Below, piece after piece: positions 33,057 to 44,660 of a DNA stretch of 44,967 nucleotides (positions are counted from its first letter, which is position 1; each line of letters starts with the position of its first letter). The translations under genes and the position numbers were made by a program. The stretch comes from Chloroflexi bacterium RBG_16_56_11. Its GTDB lineage: Bacteria; Chloroflexota; Dehalococcoidia; Dehalococcoidales; RBG-16-60-22. The stretch is from the NCBI GenBank assembly GCA_001796865.1, contig MGNQ01000009.1, forward strand, positions 19,547-64,513. Direction: 5' to 3'. The notes under the pieces were generated by a model. The model searched no databases. It was given only the letters and a program-made list of their open reading frames with translations, and had not been told where the DNA came from.

Positions 33057-33791
33057 TCAGGTATTTCCAGTGCCCTGAAAACGGTAACCTATCCCGGGCA
33101 CGCTGACGATATACTTTGGATTCTTGGGGTCAGGCTCGAGCTTGGATCTTAAGTGCCCGATATAGACATGCAGGTATTCTCTCTCCGTCTTATATTCCGG
33201 CCCCCAGATTTTACCCAGGAGGTAGCGGTAAGCCAGCGCTTGGCCTTCGCTCAGTACCATCTCTTTCAATAGCTTGTATTCCGTCGGTGTCATCTTCACC
33301 TCGTTGCCATTCACCGTCACTGTCCGTGTCATAAAATCTATCTTGATGTTATCGCTCTCGAAAGAAGAGCTGACCGGGCCGGAATCGTCGATTTTGTTAC
33401 GCCGGAGCACAGCCTTTATCCGGGCGATCAGCTCGTCGAAACCGAAAGGCTTGGTGATGTAATCATCGGCACCGAGGTCGAGACATTTCACTTTATCGGC
33501 GGTATCTCCGCGGGCGCTGAGCCCGATAATCGGCACCTGCGACCACTGCCGCACCCTCCGGCAGAACTCGAACCCGTCCAGCTCGGGCATCATGATATCC
33601 AGAAGCACGATGTCAGGGTGATCCTTCTCCACGATTTGCAGCGCCTCGACCCCATTCTGGGCGGTGAGGATATGCCAGCCTTCCCCGGACAGATTGAAAC
33701 GCAGGGACTTCAATATTTTCTCGTCATCGTCAACTACCAGGATGTACGTGTGGGCCGCATCAACGTCGACTTTTGCGGTCTTGCTGTTCAT
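33057..33791 (-). CDS. OmpR/PhoB-type response regulator
   Basis: This 244-residue two-component regulator has an N-terminal receiver with the acidic pair Asp21/Asp22, phosphoacceptor Asp65 in DIVLLDIMMPELDG and the lysine in DDYITKPFGFDELIAR. The C-terminal winged-helix domain contains VKMTPTEYKLLKEMVLSEGQ and REYLHVYIGHLRSKLE. The KdpE-like recognition helix does not by itself identify targets. It overlaps the histidine kinase gene by 4 bp, so the pair is cotranscribed. Confidence 0.95.
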   Translation of the reverse strand: MNSKTAKVDVDAAHTYILVVDDDEKILKSLRFNLSGEGWHILTAQNGVEALQIVEKDHPDIVLLDIMMPELDGFEFCRRVRQWSQVPIIGLSARGDTADKVKCLDLGADDYITKPFGFDELIARIKAVLRRNKIDDSGPVSSSFESDNIKIDFMTRTVTVNGNEVKMTPTEYKLLKEMVLSEGQALAYRYLLGKIWGPEYKTEREYLHVYIGHLRSKLEPDPKNPKYIVSVPGIGYRFQGTGNT

Positions 33792-36262
33792 AGGCTGACT
33801 CCATTCTCGTTTACCGGCAGGCTGAAAATGAACTTCGAGCCCCGGCCGAGTTCGCTTTCCGCGCGTATTTTCCCGCCATGTGCCTCAATAATGCCGCGGC
33901 ATATGGCCAATCCCAGCCCGATGCCTGAGTTTGAGTAGCGGTTCCTGTCGACGCGATAAAACCTTTCGAAGACCTTGTCCAGATACTCCGGTGGTATACC
34001 CACACCTTTGTCGGCAACGCTGCACATTACCTCATCGCCGGATGTCCAGGCCTCGATAACAATCCCTGTGCCCGCCGATGAATACTTGGCAGCATTCTCG
34101 CAGAGATTTACCAGCACCTGGCCGATACGCATTTTATCGACGAAGACAATCGGAAGCTCCTCGGGAATGCCCACGCTCAGCCTGTGGCCGCGGGTGACTA
34201 CATTCAGCGCCTTTTCCGCCCATTCCAGAATCTCGGACAACTGATAGTAGTCCCTTTCCAGCTTCATGGCTCCGGCTTCGAGGCTGGACATGTCCAGCAG
34301 GTTACTCACCAGCCTGGTGAGCACATCTGTTTCCTGATCGATATCCTTAAGAAAATCCAGCTGATCCCCGCTCGGCCATCTTTTAGCGTGCCGTAAAAAG
34401 GTCGTCACATGTCCCTTGATAACCGCCAACGGCGTGCGCAATTCGTGGGAGACCATGGATAGTAGATCGGTCTTGAGTCGTTCGGACTGTCTGAGGGTTT
34501 CAATCTTGACCTGGGCCCGGATTATTTCCTCTTCCAGTCGCTTCCTTTCCGTAACGTCACGGAACACCTCGATAAGTGACAGGCTACCGTCGGGATTTAA
34601 TAGAGGTGCGGTGGCCACCTCGTATTCTCTGGCTCCTATATTCCGGCTTCCGATGGGGCGTGGACTGGCCTGATTATTCTCCCCTCCCCCTGGTACCGGG
34701 CAGTCCGGGCAAATTTCTTCCCTTTCCAAAGCCTGCCAGCACTTGCGTTCGGCCCGAGAGCCGAAGGACGCTGAAGCCGAATTGTTCATAAACTGAATTG
34801 TCTGGTTCTTACCGACTATCATCACGCAGTCGGTCATGTTGTTCAGCCAGGTCTCCAGGTTTTCACGGGACTCAAGAATGTCTCTGTACAATCTCGTGTT
34901 TTCCAGGGTGACGGCTATCTGATTACTTATCGTCGTTACTATTTGTATGTCCTCGACGCTGTAGGACTGCCCGGCGAGTTTTTTACCTACCAGGATTAGT
35001 CCTGATACCTGGCCGCCCCGCAACCTCAATGGGGCGATGAGCTCTACCCCGATACGCTGTAGCGGCTCTGTTTCTTCCCAGACAACATTCTGCAGTTGGG
35101 GAATAGTGACGATATCCCGAAAACGCAGCGGTCCGCCGGAATGTTGCAGCCACCGTAGTAGCGGATTTTGAGCTTTGATAACGACGCCTGAGGTATCGCC
35201 CGTGCCGCTGGCGGTGGCGACAACCTGGAAATCACCACTCGCCGGAACAGGCTGCATCAAATAAACATCGGAGGCACGCAGCGCTCCGGCGACCAGCTTG
35301 ACCGTGGTCCCGACGACCATGGAGATATCACCGAGGCTCTGGGCATGCCAGTTGTAGGTCTCCAGGGCCTCCAGAGAGCTGTAGCGGTCCCTGTAAAACC
35401 ATTTATCCACCTGCTTTTGTATCCGGCCCCATAACGCCGGGACAGAAAACGCCAGTATGATGATGAGAACGAAATACACCCATGGCGCTACTGGCGATTC
35501 GGCCAACAGAAAAGTCGCGAAGAAAAACAGTCCGATAACCGGCACGGCCATGGCGGCGGAGGTCAGGATATAAGCGAAGCTCTTGCGCAGGACAAACCTG
35601 ATATCAAGCAGATTATATTTAAGAATGGCTACAGTTGTCAGGAGACAGAAGATGATAATGCTGATGACCAGACCCGGATAGGCAGGTAGCCCCATCAGCG
35701 GCAGCACGTCGAATAATCCGCCGATAGCGATAATGCCGCAGCCCGTTAAAATATAGGCGGCGCGATTCCGCTCATCGGGCCGCGGCGATGTTCTGAAAAC
35801 CCTGTACCAGTTACCGGCCGCGAACGCTCCCAGAATCAGAACCAGCGCTATTAAGACCATTCCCACCGGGGCGTACTTCGGAGCGTAGCCGTATGGCTTG
35901 ACGAGTACACCGGCGATAAGGTAGTCCCGTAAAGTAAGCGGGATGGACGCCAGGACGATGATATATAGTCCGAGAACAATCCATTTCCTACGATTGACGG
36001 TGGTGGACACGACCGAGAAATGATAATACACCGCCGCCATGAAGACTGCCAGCGGAATAAGCCATTTTTCCCACAAATAGGCGTGGGCGGTGTCAGGACT
36101 CGCCCGCATCCCGTATATCAGGAAACCCCACAGTGTTAAACTCGCCAGGAAAACGGAAAAGAGACGATACGTAAAACTACGGAACCGTGCCAGAAGCACC
36201 GTGACCGTCAACACCAGGCAGCTAAAGGCCTGGACCAGCGGCAAGACCAGGTAAGCATTCAT
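33788..36262 (-). CDS. Membrane sensor histidine kinase with 7TM, GAF and PAS domains
   Basis: This 824-residue kinase has an N-terminal seven-helix membrane region (about 1-225, resembling histidine kinase N-terminal 7TM domains), two further helices to about 285, a GAF domain (about 305-450, DLGDISMVVGTTVKLVAGAL onward), a PAS domain (about 460-570) with the CPDCP segment, and a kinase core. The phosphoacceptor is His606 in MVSHELRTPL; the ATP-binding boxes are NLCENAAKYSS, DKGVGIPPEYLDKVFERFYR and GIGLGLAICRGI. A membrane ligand, small molecule or redox state could be sensed. It is downstream of the GH3 gene by 10 bp. Confidence 0.93.
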   Translation of the reverse strand: MNAYLVLPLVQAFSCLVLTVTVLLARFRSFTYRLFSVFLASLTLWGFLIYGMRASPDTAHAYLWEKWLIPLAVFMAAVYYHFSVVSTTVNRRKWIVLGLYIIVLASIPLTLRDYLIAGVLVKPYGYAPKYAPVGMVLIALVLILGAFAAGNWYRVFRTSPRPDERNRAAYILTGCGIIAIGGLFDVLPLMGLPAYPGLVISIIIFCLLTTVAILKYNLLDIRFVLRKSFAYILTSAAMAVPVIGLFFFATFLLAESPVAPWVYFVLIIILAFSVPALWGRIQKQVDKWFYRDRYSSLEALETYNWHAQSLGDISMVVGTTVKLVAGALRASDVYLMQPVPASGDFQVVATASGTGDTSGVVIKAQNPLLRWLQHSGGPLRFRDIVTIPQLQNVVWEETEPLQRIGVELIAPLRLRGGQVSGLILVGKKLAGQSYSVEDIQIVTTISNQIAVTLENTRLYRDILESRENLETWLNNMTDCVMIVGKNQTIQFMNNSASASFGSRAERKCWQALEREEICPDCPVPGGGENNQASPRPIGSRNIGAREYEVATAPLLNPDGSLSLIEVFRDVTERKRLEEEIIRAQVKIETLRQSERLKTDLLSMVSHELRTPLAVIKGHVTTFLRHAKRWPSGDQLDFLKDIDQETDVLTRLVSNLLDMSSLEAGAMKLERDYYQLSEILEWAEKALNVVTRGHRLSVGIPEELPIVFVDKMRIGQVLVNLCENAAKYSSAGTGIVIEAWTSGDEVMCSVADKGVGIPPEYLDKVFERFYRVDRNRYSNSGIGLGLAICRGIIEAHGGKIRAESELGRGSKFIFSLPVNENGVSL

Positions 36263-36272
36263 GGAATCACCT

Positions 36273-37865
36273 TTACCGGGCTTCCGCTACCGTCCCCAGC
36301 AAGCTGCTGATGACTTTATCAGAAGCGTTCATGTGCGGGGGTTTGAGATGGGCCATATCGGCACCTTCTTTTTTCCTCTCTTCGTAATACCGCTGGAAAC
36401 TCCCTGACGGGATAACCGTTACCTTTAAAGGCCGGATACCGAGCATGGTCTCCAGATGAAGATAGTCCTTGCTAAGTTTCAGCAACTGCTCGTGGATTGT
36501 TTTCTCAAGTCCACTGCTTTCTGTCCCTTTTAGCTCGAGATACAGATGGATAATCGGCTTGCCATCCTCATTCTCTTTACGGGCCGACCAGTCCTCGAAC
36601 CTGACGCCAGTGTTCACGATTGCCTGCCACATCGTCTTTTCATCGAGTCGGGTGAACCCGGCGATATCGATAAGGTCGTCCGCCCGGCTTTCGAAGGCCA
36701 TCTGCGGCAGCTTGATACCTGCTTCATCGTCCTCGAGGGCGACACAGCGCAGGAGGTCGCCCAACCGGTAGCGCAGGAAGGGCATGCCGTGATAGTTGGT
36801 GATAATTATCTCGTAGAGCTGCCCGGTCCGTAAGTCGTCGAGGAGCACGGTCCCCGGCCGGTATTTTTTGTCCTGCCGGTTTTTCAGCCACTCGTCCTCG
36901 GGTATGAATTCCAGAAAGCAAAAAGACGGCACGAAGGTCAGGTACCTTTTATTCCAGGCATTCGTGGCAAGCAGGCCGGCTTCAGTGGCACCGTACAGCT
37001 CCATGGGATATTTGCCCCAGTAATATTTTATCCGTTCTTTATAAATACTGGTGTCCATGCCATAGCATACAAGGCCTTTGAAAGACCACAGGTCTTTCGG
37101 TAGCATTCCCCGGCCTGCCGCCTTGCTCCGGAGCCAGGCGAGAACCAGGCGCGACAGTATCTGCGGCTGCAGCATGCGCCGGTTGAACTTCATCTGCCCC
37201 GAGGATTCGGTAAATCTTTCACCCATCCTGACCAGGACGCTCGTCATCGAGCTCAACATATCCGCCCCGGTACGTAACGTCATCTTAAACCCATCTTCGA
37301 TTTTCTTCTCGAAATCCGTGTTGCTGTAGTTTTCCTGGGGAGGAATAAGCCGGGCGCCGAGCTGCGGGGCCAGTAGCTCGCTCATAATCCCGGACAGGTA
37401 AGGGGAGGCTGGTAAATTATGCAGAACCCGGAAACCGCTCCGTATATTGACATTGCCTTTTTTGGTGGTGCAGGCAAGGATGGCTACGGCCGCCGTATAC
37501 ATGGCGTAGACCTCGATAGCCCGTTGCGTGTACGGTACCCACTTGCTGGTACCACCCCTACCAGATGTACATGCCCAGCAGTAAGGCTTGGCAGTCAAGA
37601 GCTCTTCATTCTTGACACCAAGGGTATCGGCGTAGTCATCATACGTGGTCAGCGGTACCAATTGGCGAAATTCAGACATATTCCTGGGTCGCTCAGGCAT
37701 GAATCTCCTGGCCAGGGGGCTGTCAGACACGACCTCGATCTGTTTCATGAGAAGCTGCTGCTGTATATCCATGAACTCCGGAAGTGTGAGGTCGAGAAAT
37801 CCACAATACTTGTTCCAGGTCTTTTCCTGGCTTCCTATGCGGAAAAGCTCATCTTCTGTAATCAT
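36273..37865 (-). CDS. GH3 auxin-responsive-family acyl-adenylating enzyme
   Basis: This protein of about 530 residues belongs to the GH3 branch of the ANL adenylating superfamily. The ATP-binding loop is CTSGRGGTSKWVPYT, followed by YGATEAGLLATN (the A5-type motif) and the GH3-typical RTGQLYEIIITNYHGMPFLRYRLGDLLRC. Plant GH3 enzymes join amino acids to carboxylic hormones; bacterial homologues are widespread and mostly uncharacterised, so the substrate here is unknown. The frame is open from ATG 37883, but the ATG at 37865 has AAAGGA 4 nt upstream and is preferred. It is the first gene of an operon with a two-component system. Confidence 0.85.
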   Translation of the reverse strand: MITEDELFRIGSQEKTWNKYCGFLDLTLPEFMDIQQQLLMKQIEVVSDSPLARRFMPERPRNMSEFRQLVPLTTYDDYADTLGVKNEELLTAKPYCWACTSGRGGTSKWVPYTQRAIEVYAMYTAAVAILACTTKKGNVNIRSGFRVLHNLPASPYLSGIMSELLAPQLGARLIPPQENYSNTDFEKKIEDGFKMTLRTGADMLSSMTSVLVRMGERFTESSGQMKFNRRMLQPQILSRLVLAWLRSKAAGRGMLPKDLWSFKGLVCYGMDTSIYKERIKYYWGKYPMELYGATEAGLLATNAWNKRYLTFVPSFCFLEFIPEDEWLKNRQDKKYRPGTVLLDDLRTGQLYEIIITNYHGMPFLRYRLGDLLRCVALEDDEAGIKLPQMAFESRADDLIDIAGFTRLDEKTMWQAIVNTGVRFEDWSARKENEDGKPIIHLYLELKGTESSGLEKTIHEQLLKLSKDYLHLETMLGIRPLKVTVIPSGSFQRYYEERKKEGADMAHLKPPHMNASDKVISSLLGTVAEAR

Positions 37866-38057
37866 GTTGTCCTTTCTTGCCATCTATTGTCATTTGTATA
37901 GATTCTAGCGGCGAATTCGTACAGTTTCAAGAGAAATACAGAGGAGATTTAGTAGGCTTCCGGACGATTTTTAGAAAATTTTTAGCGCACCGAGCCAATA
38001 ACTGCCTGGCTGCTATGTTTCCGGTGGCTGGTACAATTTTCTGTGACCTTCCCCAGC

Positions 38058-38086
38058 TTTACTTCGAAGCTGAAAAATGGTATACT
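38058..38086 (+). promoter_or_regulatory. Extended -10 promoter for gyrB
   Basis: TGGTATACT (38078-38086) matches the extended -10 consensus, with TTTACT 17 bp upstream at 38058-38063. Transcription would begin near 38093, about 114 nt before the gyrB start. Confidence 0.55.
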
Positions 38087-38142
38087 AAAAAAGGTTGGAC
38101 AATAGTGTTTTTCAACCAGCGGGATATTTTTCCGTATCAACA

Positions 38143-38178
38143 CCGGCACGGCCGCCGGGGCCTGGTAAATTTTTTTTT
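38143..38178 (+). other. Hairpin followed by a T-run in the gyrB leader
   Basis: CCGGC (38143-38147) and GCCGG (38154-38158) pair around a 6-nt loop, with an alternative GGCC/GGCC stem at 38150-38162; nine T residues follow at 38170-38178. The stem and T-run are separated by 7-11 nt, so this is a poor terminator, but its position in the gyrB leader leaves attenuation possible. Elsewhere in the gene-free stretch 37866-38206 I see only the promoter. Confidence 0.3.
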
Positions 38179-38188
38179 ACCGCTTTAG

Positions 38189-40615
<2,427 letters not shown>

Positions 40616-40633
40616 CTAATTCCGCAACCGGCC

Positions 40634-40852
40634 TTATAGTAAAGCAAGAAACTCATCCCTACTTAATCCGGCATCTCTAATCAAATTACGCAAGATTCCC
40701 CGTCCTAGTTCTTTGTGTCTGGGTACCGAAAGCCTGCCTTTAGAAGGGTGAAGTAATATCATATGGCTCCCTTCAGTATGATCCCAAACATATCCGACTT
40801 TATGCACCGCTTTAATAAAATCGTCACCTGATATTATCGGAAGGTGAGCCAT
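40634..40852 (-). CDS. hicA: HicA-type mRNA interferase toxin
   Basis: This 72-residue protein has the YcfA/HicA double-stranded RNA-binding-like fold: ISGDDFIKAVHKVGYVWDHTEGSHMILLHP, split here as DFIKAVHKVGY and EGSHMILLHP, where His30 is the predicted catalytic residue, and VPRHKELGRGILRNLIRDAGLS. It should cleave mRNA when not held by HicB. The start overlaps the stop of the antitoxin gene by one base (TAATG). The order antitoxin-then-toxin reverses the classic hicAB order. Confidence 0.88.
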   Translation of the reverse strand: MAHLPIISGDDFIKAVHKVGYVWDHTEGSHMILLHPSKGRLSVPRHKELGRGILRNLIRDAGLSRDEFLALL

Positions 40853-41373
40853 TAAACGGCGACCTCAACCTCTCGTACCTCAGTGATACTGGGTATCGGT
40901 TCTCCGTGCCTGAGCATGCTGGCGATATACCCGCGTATGGCCTCTCTGATGTTGGCAATAGCCTCTTCCTCGTTTCTCCCCTGTGAATGGCACCCAGGCA
41001 AAGCCGGAACGCTGGCAACGATAAAGCCATCCTCATCCTGTTCCAATGTGATGGCAAACTTCTTAGTATCCTCGATGTTAACATTACTGGTAGCATGATG
41101 ACGTATCGGCTCCGGTCCATTCATGGCCTCTAACGAGCGGACTGTAAAACCTAATTTTCTTAAAATGTGATGAGCGTATTGCGCATTAAAAAAACCCGTA
41201 TAAGGTAGCCCCGTCACCAGGTGGAGAAGTTGCTTTATTGGATATCTTAATCCGTGAAGTTCTACATAATATCTATTTCGGCCGTCAAATGGCTTCGGAG
41301 GGACATATTTGGCTGCATTAAGAATACTATCTCTTTTTATTTCATAGCCCTGACCATCTATAATGAACCTCAT
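40852..41373 (-). CDS. hicB: HicB-type antitoxin with an extra N-terminal domain
   Basis: This 173-residue protein is longer than most HicB antitoxins, which often have 70-140 residues. The C-terminal part (about 105-173) is the partial RNase H-like HicB domain with FAITLEQDEDGFIVASVPAL, PGCHSQGRNEEEAIANIREA and the IRGYIASMLRHGEPIP end. Residues 1 to about 80 form another module containing YYVELHGLRYPIKQLLHLVTG and HHILRKLGFTV. This resembles a small domain I recall at the N-terminus of some restriction-type nucleases, but that is from memory. A usual DNA-binding RHH or HTH tail is absent, so the N-terminal module may replace it. A consensus promoter lies upstream. Confidence 0.8.
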   Translation of the reverse strand: MRFIIDGQGYEIKRDSILNAAKYVPPKPFDGRNRYYVELHGLRYPIKQLLHLVTGLPYTGFFNAQYAHHILRKLGFTVRSLEAMNGPEPIRHHATSNVNIEDTKKFAITLEQDEDGFIVASVPALPGCHSQGRNEEEAIANIREAIRGYIASMLRHGEPIPSITEVREVEVAV

Positions 41374-41406
41374 AAAATACTTCCTTCTTTCTTTCTTCTT
41401 TCTATT

Positions 41407-41434
41407 ATTATAATGATAAGGAAATATTTGTCAA
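41407..41434 (-). promoter_or_regulatory. Consensus promoter of the hicB-hicA operon
   Basis: On the minus strand TTGACA (41434-41429) is followed after 16 bp by TATAAT (41412-41407), both perfect. A purine-rich leader with GGAAG leads to the ATG at 41373. The whole 41374-41544 stretch is AT-rich compared with both neighbours. Confidence 0.75.
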
Positions 41435-41544
41435 TAGGTCTATGAGAAGAGGGATAATACAATAAAGTGTGAACTACTGCCCAGCTCGGAAATTCCACCA
41501 CATAAAATTAATACAGATCTATATCTTCTGATTTATTTGCTTTA

Positions 41545-42111
41545 TTACTTCCCTTGTATCAGCGAGAAGAACTCGGCGCGGGAGGCTGATTTACTCCGGA
41601 AGGCCCCCCGGATAGCGGAGGTAATGACGTTGCTCCCCGGTTTCTTGATGCCCCGCATCGTCATGCAGAGGTGCTCCGCCTGTACCACCACCGCTACCCC
41701 GGCCGGGCCGATGCCTTCGTCGATGGCGTCGGCGATTTCCGTGGTCATCCGCTCCTGCACCTGGGGCCGACGGGCGATGGTCTCCACCACCCTGGCCAGC
41801 TTGCTGATACCGACGATACGACCTTCGGTGTTGGGGATATAGCCCACGTGCGCCACGCCGAAAAAGGGCAGCAGGTGGTGCTCGCACATGGAATAGAACG
41901 GTATGTCCTTCAGGACCACCATCTCGCGGTGGCCGAGCTCGAATCCCACGTCCAGGTCTTCCTTAGGGTCCTTATGAAGCCCGGTGAAAAGCTCGGCGTA
42001 CATCTCTGCCACCCGCTGGGGGGTATCGCGAATCCCTTCGCGCTGCGGGTCTTCCCCGATAGCTTCGATGATATCCGCCACCGCCCTCTTGATCCTGGCC
42101 TCGTCAACCAT
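41545..42111 (-). CDS. folE: GTP cyclohydrolase I
   Basis: This 188-residue enzyme converts GTP to 7,8-dihydroneopterin triphosphate, the first step to folate and related pterins. The blocks are [19 protein letters not shown] near the start, [22 protein letters not shown] with the zinc ligands, [21 protein letters not shown] and a C-terminal [12 protein letters not shown] with the third zinc cysteine. It is complete, at the length typical of bacterial FolE. AGG lies before the ATG. It stands between hicBA and a repeat, apparently a single gene. Confidence 0.96.
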   Translation of the reverse strand: MVDEARIKRAVADIIEAIGEDPQREGIRDTPQRVAEMYAELFTGLHKDPKEDLDVGFELGHREMVVLKDIPFYSMCEHHLLPFFGVAHVGYIPNTEGRIVGISKLARVVETIARRPQVQERMTTEIADAIDEGIGPAGVAVVVQAEHLCMTMRGIKKPGSNVITSAIRGAFRSKSASRAEFFSLIQGK

Positions 42112-42148
42112 GTTGGGCCTCCTTGTTTACCTGCCGCCGTACTATTCT

Positions 42149-42235
42149 GTCATTGCGAGGAGCGAAGCGACGAAGCAATCCGTATCTTTGTTTCCTGTGT
42201 TATTGACGGATTGCTTCGCTACGCTCGCAATGACA
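42149..42235. repeat. REP-like inverted repeat
   Basis: The left arm starts TGTCATTGCGAGGAGCGA and ends GCAATCCGT; the right arm is the reverse complement, apart from a 6-bp length difference, and ends CGCTCGCAATGACA. Together they could fold into a long cruciform of about 87 bp. The TCATTGCGAG...GAAGCAATC motif is one I know as a widely distributed intergenic repeat in several environmental bacterial lineages. It lies between folE and thrC and may affect mRNA ends or be moved by a REP-type transposase. Confidence 0.75.
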
Positions 42236-42283
42236 AATCCAATATACTTCGGGCATAAATAAAAGCTGTCTGAAGTAATACGT

Positions 42284-43336
42284 TTACCCCAACCCCAACG
42301 CCTTTTCCACCGCCGCCAGCTCCCCCGGCAGCTCCAGGAAGGGCGGGGCGTTCTTGAGGGCGGTTTCGGTATCTTTGAGGCCGTTTCCGGTGACCACGGC
42401 GACAATGACCTTACCGGAAAAGTCTGCTCCCTTTCCGACGAGCTTGATAAGGCCGGCCAGCGACGCCGCCGAGGCCGGCTCGCCGAAGACCCCCGCCTCC
42501 GCAGCCATAATCCTCTGGGCGGCGAGTATCCCGGCATCGCTGACCATGTCGATAACACCGCCGGACTCGTCCCGGGCGGCTACCGCCTTCTGCCAGCTCG
42601 CCGGATTTCCGATGCGGATGGCCGTGGCCACCGTCTCCGGCTTCTCGATGATATGTCCCCGCACGATGGGCGCCGCCCCCTCCGCCTGGAACCCATACAT
42701 CTTCGGCTTCCTGGTGGCTTTGCCCGCCGCATGATATTCTTTAAACCCTTTCCAATAGGCTGTTATGTTGCCGGCATTCCCCACCGGCAAAAAGAGATAG
42801 TCCGGGGCGTCGCCGAGGACGTCAATAATCTCGAAGGCGGCCGTTTTTTGCCCCTCGATACGGTAAGGATTGAGTGAGTTCACCAGCGTGACCGGGTGCT
42901 TCTGGCTGAGGCCGCGCACAATATTCAAAGCGCCGTCGAAATTGCCTTCGATAGCGACGATTTTCGCGCCGTAGATGACGGCCTGGGCCAGCTTCCCCAT
43001 GGCGATATTGCCCCGCGGGACAACAATAATACATTCGAGCCCGCAGTACGCCGCGAAGGCGGCGGCTGAGGCGCTGGTGTTGCCGGTCGAAGCGCAGATG
43101 ATAGCCCGGCTCCCATCTTCTAACGCCTTGGCCACGGCCACCACCATGCCGCGGTCTTTGAACGAGCCGGTAGGGTGGCAGCCCTCCAGCTTGAAATATA
43201 GCTGTCCGCAGCCATACTTCCTCGCCAGGCGTTCACATTTTACCAGCGGGGTGTCGCCCTCACCGATGGTGAACATCGGGGTCTTTCCGGTAACAGGTAA
43301 ATATTTTTTATACTGGAGCAGGACTCCCTTTTTCAG
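42284..43336 (-). CDS. thrC: Threonine synthase
   Basis: This PLP enzyme of about 350 residues converts O-phosphohomoserine to threonine. Motifs are [17 protein letters not shown], the PLP lysine in [36 protein letters not shown] and [15 protein letters not shown]. The first ATG (43276) would remove conserved N-terminal residues. Extending the frame upstream gives [20 protein letters not shown], typical of threonine synthases, beginning at CTG 43336-43334, which is placed 6 nt after a GGAGG within the homoserine dehydrogenase end. A CTG start is therefore likely. It follows homoserine dehydrogenase in the same leftward operon. Confidence 0.9.
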   Translation of the reverse strand: MKKGVLLQYKKYLPVTGKTPMFTIGEGDTPLVKCERLARKYGCGQLYFKLEGCHPTGSFKDRGMVVAVAKALEDGSRAIICASTGNTSASAAAFAAYCGLECIIVVPRGNIAMGKLAQAVIYGAKIVAIEGNFDGALNIVRGLSQKHPVTLVNSLNPYRIEGQKTAAFEIIDVLGDAPDYLFLPVGNAGNITAYWKGFKEYHAAGKATRKPKMYGFQAEGAAPIVRGHIIEKPETVATAIRIGNPASWQKAVAARDESGGVIDMVSDAGILAAQRIMAAEAGVFGEPASAASLAGLIKLVGKGADFSGKVIVAVVTGNGLKDTETALKNAPPFLELPGELAAVEKALGLG

Positions 43337-43338
43337 TG

Positions 43339-44652
43339 CTAACCTCCCTCTATGTCCTCGACCCGTATGCAGTTAGCGATTTTTTTGACCGCTTCGAGGC
43401 TCTCTAGCTCGCGGAGGGCTTTCTGAACAGCCTTTTCCCGGGCAGGGTGAGTCATGATGACTATCTCCGCTGTCTTCGTCCGGCTTTCCGATTCCGGTTG
43501 TATCGCCGAGGAAATACTGATTTTATTGTTACCGAAGATTGTCGCTATCTGCGCCAAGACACCAGGCCGGTCCGCGGCGCTCAATCTTACATAGTATTGT
43601 GTCACTATCGCATCGATAGGTTTGATTGTCTTACCTGACGCGGCCTTCCAGGTAGAAACGCTACCTATCCCCAGGATAATCTTCCGCGCCGAGGATACGA
43701 TGTCGGCTATCACGGCGCTGCTGGTAGGCCTGGCTCCGGCACCTTCACCCATGAAAAGCACCTTCCCGACCAGGTCCCCTTCCACCTGGATGGCGTTATA
43801 GACACCTTCGACTTTAGCCAGGAAAGAGTCGGACGGGATGAAGACCGGGTGCACCCTGGCCTCTATCGAAGCATCGCATTGCTTGGCTATCGCCAGGAGC
43901 TTGATGGTAAATCCCAGTTCTCGGGCATACCTGAAATCGCGCGCCTCGATACGCGAGATCCCCTCCCGATAGATGTCCTCCGGACGCACCCGGGTCTGGA
44001 AGGCCAGCGTGGCCATTATGGCCAGCTTATAGTTGGCGTCGATACCCTCAATGTCATTCACTGGATTGGCCTCGGCATAACCCAGCTTCTGAGCTTGCTT
44101 CAAAGCCGCAGCGAAATCGATGCCCTCCCTGGCCATCCGGGAAAGGATGTAGTTAGTGGTACCGTTTATAATGGCGAAGATACCACTGATATCGTTGGCC
44201 ACCAGGTCGTGTTTAAAAGGAGCGATGAGCGGGATGCCTCCGCCCACGCTCGCTTCATATTGCAGCCCGACGCCGTGCTTCCGGGCCAGCCCTAACAGCT
44301 CAACGCCGTGCTTGGCGATAACTTCCTTGTTGGAAGTGACGACATGCTTGCCGCCCGATAAGGCCCTTTTCAGATATTCGTAGGCCGGATTTTCACCGCC
44401 TATGGCCTCGACGACAATATCGATGCCTCGCTCACCAAAAAACTCATCATCGTCGGTGGTCAAGAGTCCGGCGGGCATCTTTTTCGCCTGCGGCCGCGCC
44501 AGGTCCTCAGGCAGCACTTTGACCCGCCGCAATACCAGGGGACAGCCTGCCTTTTCCGCGAGGGTATCCGCCTTTTCCTGCAGCACCATGGCTACCTGCC
44601 CCGCCACCACCCCCAGTCCCATCAACCCTATTCCTATACTCTTCCCGGCCAT
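43339..44652 (-). CDS. hom: Homoserine dehydrogenase with ACT domain
   Basis: This 437-residue protein reduces aspartate semialdehyde to homoserine with NAD(P)H. It has an N-terminal Rossmann motif [14 protein letters not shown], then [34 protein letters not shown] and [19 protein letters not shown], followed by [12 protein letters not shown] and the [18 protein letters not shown] catalytic block. An ACT regulatory domain at about 350-437 ([20 protein letters not shown]) suggests threonine feedback. It is followed by threonine synthase 2 bp downstream. Homoserine also feeds the cystathionine step encoded at the window start. Confidence 0.96.
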   Translation of the reverse strand: MAGKSIGIGLMGLGVVAGQVAMVLQEKADTLAEKAGCPLVLRRVKVLPEDLARPQAKKMPAGLLTTDDDEFFGERGIDIVVEAIGGENPAYEYLKRALSGGKHVVTSNKEVIAKHGVELLGLARKHGVGLQYEASVGGGIPLIAPFKHDLVANDISGIFAIINGTTNYILSRMAREGIDFAAALKQAQKLGYAEANPVNDIEGIDANYKLAIMATLAFQTRVRPEDIYREGISRIEARDFRYARELGFTIKLLAIAKQCDASIEARVHPVFIPSDSFLAKVEGVYNAIQVEGDLVGKVLFMGEGAGARPTSSAVIADIVSSARKIILGIGSVSTWKAASGKTIKPIDAIVTQYYVRLSAADRPGVLAQIATIFGNNKISISSAIQPESESRTKTAEIVIMTHPAREKAVQKALRELESLEAVKKIANCIRVEDIEGG

Positions 44653-44660
44653 CTCTTACC

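Noticed and set aside
32854-33078. Small plus-strand gene before the response regulator
   Set aside because: No Shine-Dalgarno, proline-rich low-complexity product, and overlap with the response regulator end.
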